A DNA stretch of 64,000 nt from Candidatus Saccharimonadota bacterium. GTDB lineage: Bacteria > Patescibacteriota > Saccharimonadia > Saccharimonadales > Saccharimonadaceae. This document shows positions 59,822 to 64,000 of the stretch, piece after piece. Within the stretch, counting starts at the first letter, position 1. Each line of letters starts with the position of its first letter. Where the stretch lies: NCBI GenBank assembly GCA_017432425.1, contig JAFRJE010000002.1, positions 62,001 to 126,000 of the forward strand, given 5' to 3'. A program made the translations under genes and the position numbers. The notes below the pieces were generated by a model. The model made no database searches, was not told where the DNA came from, and worked only from the letters and a program-made list of their open reading frames with translations.

Positions 59822-59827
59822 TATAAT
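59822..59827 (+). promoter_or_regulatory. -10 box of the infA-rpsI operon
   Basis: A TATAAT lies 13 nt before ATG 59841; AAGGT lies between them. Confidence 0.6.
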
Positions 59828-59840
59828 AGTAAGGTAATTT

Positions 59841-60065
59841 ATGGCTAGTCAAAAGGAAGTGATTAAACTCACGGGTAAAGTCGTTGAGGCTCTGCCTAAT
59901 ACCCAATTTCGGGTTGAACTCGAGAATGGTCATATTATCATTGCCCACATGAGCGGAAAAATGCGCAAAAACTTTATCCGTCTCGTTCCGGGCGATAAGG
60001 TTGAAGTTGAGTTAACCCCTTACGATCTTACAAAGGGCAGAATCAGCTTCCGCCTCAAAGATTAG
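59841..60065 (+). CDS. infA: Translation initiation factor IF-1
   Basis: 74 residues. S1-type OB fold: [39 protein letters not shown] and [13 protein letters not shown]. It occupies the A site of the 30S subunit during initiation. It heads the alpha operon, separated from secY by the sortase gene. Confidence 0.96.
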   Translation: MASQKEVIKLTGKVVEALPNTQFRVELENGHIIIAHMSGKMRKNFIRLVPGDKVEVELTPYDLTKGRISFRLKD

Positions 60066-60148
60066 TGTTTCTTCCGCCCTAATTTTTTATTGGGGTAAAG
60101 AGGCGTTAATTATATATTAATATTAACCAAAGGAAAGGTTTTAACACG

Positions 60149-60265
60149 ATGAAAGTACGCGCCAGTGTTAAAAAAATCTCCCCTGATGATATTCTCGTCC
60201 GCCGCAAAGGCGTTCTTCGAGTTATCAATAAGAAAAAACCTAAAAATAAGCAAAGGCAGGGTTAA
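60149..60265 (+). CDS. rpmJ: Large ribosomal subunit protein bL36, zinc-free variant
   Basis: 38 residues. MKVRASVKK at the start and KNKQRQG at the end match L36. The four zinc ligands of the standard form are all replaced: Cys11 to Ser, Cys14 to Asp, Cys27 to Asn and His33 to Asn. AGGAAAGG lies about 12 nt before the ATG. It sits between infA and rpsM, its conserved place. Confidence 0.95.
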   Translation: MKVRASVKKISPDDILVRRKGVLRVINKKKPKNKQRQG

Positions 60266-60267
60266 GC

Positions 60268-60654
60268 ATGGCACGAATTGCTAGTGTCGTTATCCCGAAC
60301 GATAAACAAGTTTGGATCGCTCTAACTTACGTTTATGGAATCGGACGAACGACCTCAAAAGCCATCCTTGCGGAGGCTAAAATTGAGCCTACCACTCGGG
60401 TGAAAGATCTCACCGAGGCTGAAGAACAAAAAATCAACGACCTTATTTCCTCGAAATATCTCGTTGAAGGTGATCTTAAACGCCTCGTAACTAATAATAT
60501 TAAACGCTTAAAGGATATTAATTCCTATAAAGGTGTCCGCCATAAAGCCGGTCTTCCGGTTAATGGTCAACGTACCCGAACGAACGCGCGTACGCGTAAG
60601 GGTAAAGCGATCGCGGTCGGTGGCGCACAACCTAAAGCGGCTTCTAAGACCTAA
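60268..60654 (+). CDS. rpsM: Small ribosomal subunit protein uS13
   Basis: 128 residues. [33 protein letters not shown] (helix-two-turn-helix) and [20 protein letters not shown] are diagnostic. It begins 2 nt after rpmJ with AGGCAGGG as SD. Confidence 0.97.
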   Translation: MARIASVVIPNDKQVWIALTYVYGIGRTTSKAILAEAKIEPTTRVKDLTEAEEQKINDLISSKYLVEGDLKRLVTNNIKRLKDINSYKGVRHKAGLPVNGQRTRTNARTRKGKAIAVGGAQPKAASKT

Positions 60655-60676
60655 AATTAAGGAGTAAAGGAAAATT

Positions 60677-61084
60677 ATGTCAGAAGAAACTACTGTAAAA
60701 TCTACAGCTCCTAAGGTTAAAAAAGGAAAACGCATCGTTACCTCCGGTCAGCTTCATATCCAAGCGACCTTTAACAATACGATTGTTAGTATTTCCGACA
60801 AAAAAGGCGAAGTCCTCTCCGCTTCCTCCGCTGGAGCAAACGGCTTCCGAGGCTCAAAAAAGGGAACGGCGTATGCCGCCCAAATCGCCGCCGAAAAAGC
60901 TGCTGAAATCGCTAAAAAGGAACACGGATTAAACTCCGTCGATGTTTACGTTAAAGGAATTGGACTTGGCCGCGACAGCGCTATCCGCGCCGTCTCCGGA
61001 CTTGGGATTAAAATCGACAGTATTACCGATATAACCCCAATCGCCCACGGCGGTGTCCGTCCTAAGGGAGAAAGGAAACCATAA
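60677..61084 (+). CDS. rpsK: Small ribosomal subunit protein uS11
   Basis: 135 residues. HIQATFNNTIVSISDKKGEV, SSAGANGFRGSKKGTAYAAQ and VKGIGLGRDSAIRAVSGLG are diagnostic. The last base of its stop is the first base of the rpsD ATG, coupling the two. Confidence 0.97.
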   Translation: MSEETTVKSTAPKVKKGKRIVTSGQLHIQATFNNTIVSISDKKGEVLSASSAGANGFRGSKKGTAYAAQIAAEKAAEIAKKEHGLNSVDVYVKGIGLGRDSAIRAVSGLGIKIDSITDITPIAHGGVRPKGERKP

Positions 61085-61701
61085 TGGCTCGCGATAAATC
61101 CCCTATTGTTAAACAATCTCGCCGCGAAAGCTACGCGCTCGCGCCTAAGGCCCATAAAGTCATGAGCCACAAGTCCGGTATTCCCGGTCAACACGCCGAT
61201 ATGCGCGTCCGTGGCGGTAGCCTCTACTTAACTCAGCTTCGCGAAAAGCAAAAAGTTCGCCGTCTCTACGGCTTGCTCGAAAAACAATTCGCTAAGTTAA
61301 TGAAAGAGGCGCAAAGTTCCGAAGGTCTAACCGGCGAAAACCTTCTCGAATATCTCGAACGCCGCGCCGACAACGTCGTTTATCGCGCTGGCTTCGCAAC
61401 TACTCGTCGTCAAGCTCGTCAACTCGTCTCCCACGGTCATTTTACCCTTAACGGAAAAAGGATTAATAGTCCCTCGATTCGTTTAAGCGCCGGAGACGTC
61501 CTCGAAGTTCGTCCGAAGTCCCAGAAATCCGAATACTTCAAAAACCTCGACAACATCGTTTCCTCCGCTGGAAAAAATACCCTTTCCTGGATGAAAGCTG
61601 ACGCAAAAAAGATGAAAATCGAAATTACCGGAAAACCGAAGCGCGAAGAAGCTGAGGTGGGAATTAACGAACAATTAATCGTTGAGTATTACTCACGCTA
61701 A
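61084..61701 (+). CDS. rpsD: Small ribosomal subunit protein uS4
   Basis: 205 residues. The N-terminus has no cysteines, so it is a zinc-free S4. YGLLEKQFAKLMKEAQ and ENLLEYLERRADNVVYRAGF precede the S4 domain ARQLVSHGHFTLNGKRINSP. S4 is a primary 16S-binding protein and the usual autoregulator of the alpha operon. Confidence 0.97.
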   Translation: MARDKSPIVKQSRRESYALAPKAHKVMSHKSGIPGQHADMRVRGGSLYLTQLREKQKVRRLYGLLEKQFAKLMKEAQSSEGLTGENLLEYLERRADNVVYRAGFATTRRQARQLVSHGHFTLNGKRINSPSIRLSAGDVLEVRPKSQKSEYFKNLDNIVSSAGKNTLSWMKADAKKMKIEITGKPKREEAEVGINEQLIVEYYSR

Positions 61702-61721
61702 GGATAAGGAGAGAAATTTAT

Positions 61722-62672
61722 ATGACAACTAAAGCTATTCATACCGCGAACCTCGCCGAAGTCAACGACCTAGGCGAAAATAGCGCCGAGTTCGTTATCA
61801 AGCCGCTTTACTACGGCTATGGTAACACTCTCGGAAACTCTCTCCGCCGCGTTCTCCTCTCCTCGATTAAAGGCGCCGCAATTACGTCTTTCTCAATCGA
61901 CGGAACGACTCATGAATATTCCGCAATTCCAGGTATTCGCGAAGATGTCGTCGACATCATGTTAAACCTAAAAAACATTCGTTTGAAGTCTCACTCCGAC
62001 TCTCCTGTTGAGGCAACGCTCGAAATTAAAGGTAGCGCCCAAAGCGAAAAAGACGGCGACAAACGCGTTACGGCTTCCGACATCAAATTCCCCTCGGAAA
62101 TTGAACTCGGAAACCCAAACCAAGTCATCTGCCACATCGACGATCCGAATTTTGTCCTTAAGATGAATTTCGTCATCGAATCTGGCTGCGGCTACTTAAC
62201 CATCAGTGAATCTGGCAAAGAACGCCTCCATAGCGATATGATTGCGCTCGACGCCGTTTTCACTCCTGTTCTTCGTGTCCGCTATAAAGTCGAAAATACC
62301 CGCGTTGGTCAAGATACCAACCTCCAACAATTAACCCTAACGGTTGATACGGACGGAACGATCACCCCGCGCGACGCTTTCGAAGAAGCTGCTGCGATTC
62401 TCGTTGAACAATACAAAGCCCTCGCCGGCGGAACCGAAGTTAAACCCGCCGAAACCCCCGGAGTTAAAACCGAAGAAGAAACTTCTGGTTTGACCCTCCC
62501 GATTGAGGAACTTGGACTTTCTGCCCGAACCGCAAACGCTCTAACGAATAACGGAATCAAAAATCTCGCTCAGTTAATCGACTTAACTGACGCCCAGCTC
62601 AAAGAGCTTAAAGGTTTTGGTTCTAAAGCACTCGAAGAAGTTACTGAAAAAATAACGGAGTTTAAAAAATAA
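61722..62672 (+). CDS. rpoA: DNA-directed RNA polymerase subunit alpha
   Basis: 316 residues. The N-terminal dimerisation domain has KPLYYGYGNTLGNSLRRVLL, and the C-terminal DNA-binding domain has IEELGLSARTANALTNNGIK and LKELKGFGSKALEEV, which contacts UP elements and activators. The AAGGAGAG SD precedes the ATG. The stop overlaps the rplQ ATG by one base. Confidence 0.97.
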   Translation: MTTKAIHTANLAEVNDLGENSAEFVIKPLYYGYGNTLGNSLRRVLLSSIKGAAITSFSIDGTTHEYSAIPGIREDVVDIMLNLKNIRLKSHSDSPVEATLEIKGSAQSEKDGDKRVTASDIKFPSEIELGNPNQVICHIDDPNFVLKMNFVIESGCGYLTISESGKERLHSDMIALDAVFTPVLRVRYKVENTRVGQDTNLQQLTLTVDTDGTITPRDAFEEAAAILVEQYKALAGGTEVKPAETPGVKTEEETSGLTLPIEELGLSARTANALTNNGIKNLAQLIDLTDAQLKELKGFGSKALEEVTEKITEFKK

Positions 62673-63082
62673 TGCACCGCCACGGATATAAAGGCCGCAA
62701 ATTCGGCCGTGAAACCGACCAGAGAAATGCACTTCTTCGTGGGCTGATGTGTTCTCTGATTAAATACCAAAGTATAACTACTACGCTCGCTAGAGCAAAA
62801 GAAATCCGCCGCCCGACCGAGAAGTTAATTACTCTCGCGAAGAAAGGCGACCTCGCCTCTCGCCGCCTCGTAATTGCTCGTCTCGACAATATGGAACTCG
62901 GCGATTTGCTCGTTGATGTTATCGTCCCCCAGCTTAAGCGCAATTCCGGTTATCTAAAAATCGAACGCGCCGGCTTCCGCAAGGGCGATCATTCCGAAAT
63001 GGCAACGATTTCCTTTGTTGATGACGTCGATTTAAATCTTGACGTTAAAGCGACCGGAGTTAAGAAAGGGGAGAAGAAATAA
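62672..63082 (+). CDS. rplQ: Large ribosomal subunit protein bL17
   Basis: 136 residues. MHRHGYKGRKFGRETDQRNA and LRGLMCSLIKYQSITTTLAR, then ASRRLVIARLDN, with the C-terminal GYLKIERAGFRKGDHSEMA. It overlaps rpoA and rplM by one base each. Confidence 0.97.
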   Translation: MHRHGYKGRKFGRETDQRNALLRGLMCSLIKYQSITTTLARAKEIRRPTEKLITLAKKGDLASRRLVIARLDNMELGDLLVDVIVPQLKRNSGYLKIERAGFRKGDHSEMATISFVDDVDLNLDVKATGVKKGEKK

Positions 63083-63507
63083 TGAAAACCTATTCCCAGA
63101 AATCCTCAGAAATTTCTCGCGACTGGTATCTTATCGACGCTTCGACTCTTCCGCTCGGAAAACTTGCCGTCGTTATTGCCGACAAGTTAATGGGAAAGTC
63201 AAAAGTTACTTATACCCCTCATACCGATAACGGAGACTATGTCGTCGTTGTTAATGCGAAAAACCTCAAAGTAACCGGAAATAAAATGACCGCGAAAAAA
63301 TATTATCGCCATTCCGGTTTCCCAGGCGGTCTAACCGAGCTTAAACTTGAAGAAGTTCTCGAAAAAGACCCGTCCTTAGTTATTAAAGAGGCTGTTAAAG
63401 GTATGCTCCCGAAAAATAAACTCGCTGCTGACCGTCTTGCTCGCCTTCGCGTTTTCGAAGGACTTGAACACCCTCATACTGCTCAACAGCCAAAGGAGAT
63501 TAAATAA
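63082..63507 (+). CDS. rplM: Large ribosomal subunit protein uL13
   Basis: 141 residues. RDWYLIDASTLPLGKLAVVI, DNGDYVVVVNAKNLKVTGNK, YYRHSGFPGGLTELKLEEVL and AVKGMLPKNKLAADRLARLR are diagnostic. Its stop overlaps the rpsI ATG by one base, as in the usual rplM-rpsI pair. Confidence 0.97.
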   Translation: MKTYSQKSSEISRDWYLIDASTLPLGKLAVVIADKLMGKSKVTYTPHTDNGDYVVVVNAKNLKVTGNKMTAKKYYRHSGFPGGLTELKLEEVLEKDPSLVIKEAVKGMLPKNKLAADRLARLRVFEGLEHPHTAQQPKEIK

Positions 63508-63911
63508 TGACTGCCTCTAAAACAACTTACATCTACGGGCTTGGTCGCCGCAAAGCTGCTACCGCCCGCGCTCGCCTTTTTAAAGGTAAAGGCGAAATTA
63601 CAATTAACGAAAAACCCGCTCTCGAATATCTTTCTGGAAACAAAAGTTATCTCGCCGAAATTACCGACCCGCTAGCTTTAACCCAAAAGCAGAAAAATTA
63701 TGACATTTCGATTCGCGTTTCTGGCGGCGGTCTCGCCGGTCAAGTTGACGCAATCAAACTCGCAATTTCGAAAGCTCTCCAGACCGAATCTCCGGATCTT
63801 CGTCCCGTCCTCAAAAAAGCCGGCTTCGTCAAACGCGATCCGCGCGAAAAGGAAAGGAAGAAATACGGTCTTCGCTCTGCCCGCAAGAAAGAACAGTTCA
63901 GCAAGCGTTAA
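63507..63911 (+). CDS. rpsI: Small ribosomal subunit protein uS9
   Basis: 134 residues. YIYGLGRRKAATARARLFKG and VSGGGLAGQVDAIKLAISKA, with the C-terminal RDPREKERKKYGLRSARKKE and the SKR tail that touches P-site tRNA. It is the last gene of the infA-rpsI operon. Confidence 0.97.
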   Translation: MTASKTTYIYGLGRRKAATARARLFKGKGEITINEKPALEYLSGNKSYLAEITDPLALTQKQKNYDISIRVSGGGLAGQVDAIKLAISKALQTESPDLRPVLKKAGFVKRDPREKERKKYGLRSARKKEQFSKR

Positions 63912-63930
63912 AATCGTTCAAAAAACCGAA

Positions 63931-63966
63931 AAAGTTGCCTTTCTTTCGAGAAAAGCAACTTTTTTC
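63931..63966 (+). terminator. Terminator after rpsI
   Basis: AAAGTTGC (63931-63938) / GCAACTTT (63955-63962) followed by further T residues. Confidence 0.9.
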
Positions 63967-63969
63967 TGG

Positions 63970-63975
63970 TATAAT
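63970..63975 (+). promoter_or_regulatory. -10 box of the gene running off the window
   Basis: A TATAAT lies 6 nt before ATG 63982; leaderless layout. Confidence 0.6.
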
Positions 63976-63981
63976 AGCCCT

Positions 63982-64000
63982 ATGAAAATGTCTCAATCAT
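63982..64000 (+). CDS. Start of an unidentified gene, truncated by the window end
   Basis: ATG AAA ATG TCT CAA TCA (MKMSQS) is all that is visible. The terminator and TATAAT box just upstream support it as a real gene start; the product cannot be told. Confidence 0.45.

Noticed and set aside
1-64000. Recoding of TGA to Gly (code 25)
   Set aside because: gap and the LOG gene end in TGA where homology ends, RF2 is present, and no long frame is interrupted by TGA at a Gly.

Overview
The window is a gene-dense bacterial chromosome segment that most resembles Candidatus Saccharibacteria (TM7, Patescibacteria/CPR). The main arguments are these. The ribosomal cluster goes directly from rpsE (S5) to rplO (L15) with no rpmD (L30), which is a CPR hallmark. 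The ribosomal operons are fragmented. Carbon metabolism visible here is limited to GAPDH, RpiB, ribulose-phosphate epimerase, a PfkB sugar kinase and L-lactate dehydrogenase. There is a lone TrbC/VirB2-like pilin and several giant secreted proteins. TGA is an ordinary stop (gap and the LOG gene end in TGA, and both RF1 and RF2 are encoded), which argues against the recoded Gracilibacteria/Absconditabacteria. The taxonomic call is inference from gene content only.

Layout. 1-4 kb: thymidine salvage (partial tdk, tmk), an FAD oxidoreductase and trigger factor. 4-9.5 kb: a small membrane protein and a 1577-residue secreted vWA protein with N-terminal repeats. 9.6-10.5 kb: rpsL-rpsG. 11-15 kb: gap-rpiB-rpe-pfkB-LOG. 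15-17 kb: a candidate structured RNA, then nifS-nifU. 16.9-21.3 kb (minus): gpsA, a UvrD/PD-(D/E)XK helicase-nuclease and an 80-codon gene. 21-31.5 kb: dus, a surface-protein operon (PEGA protein, 1478-residue multidomain hydrolase, membrane protein) and a MacB-like ABC transporter. 31.5-36.6 kb: a pseudoknotted leader RNA with a small gene, lepB, a membrane protein, HtrA, prfA-prmC and tRNA-Val. 36.6-43.7 kb: GT-C glycosyltransferase, glutaredoxin, lysS carrying an inserted palindromic element, ldh and a DUF2207 protein. 43.7-51.9 kb: serS, hpf, secA, M16 peptidase, murD, prfB. 51.9-53.3 kb (minus): a pilin behind a homopolymeric promoter, rpmE and a coiled-coil protein. 53.5-63.9 kb: rpsB-tsf, then rplF-rplR-rpsE-rplO, secY-sortase, infA-rpmJ-rpsM-rpsK-rpsD-rpoA-rplQ-rplM-rpsI. 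No gene-free stretch exceeds 300 bases.

The genes form a housekeeping core (translation, secretion through SecA/SecY/LepB/trigger factor, sugar-phosphate metabolism) combined with an envelope programme (sortase, MurD, NlpC/P60 and SGNH hydrolases, vWA protein, pilin). This suits a small cell that lives attached to a host bacterium.

The most unusual signals are: (1) a C14/G14 tract inside the spacer of the pilin promoter, a probable phase-variation switch; (2) a 114-bp, exactly 38-codon palindromic insertion within lysS; (3) two structured RNAs (15103-15221 and 31503-31611), the second with a loop-to-downstream pseudoknot; (4) a genome-style rule of TATAAT boxes 6-8 nt before the ATG, implying leaderless mRNAs; (5) small isolated minus-strand genes of atypical codon use with strong promoters and own terminators; (6) a secreted protein with four NlpC/P60-like copies of which only the last keeps Cys and His.
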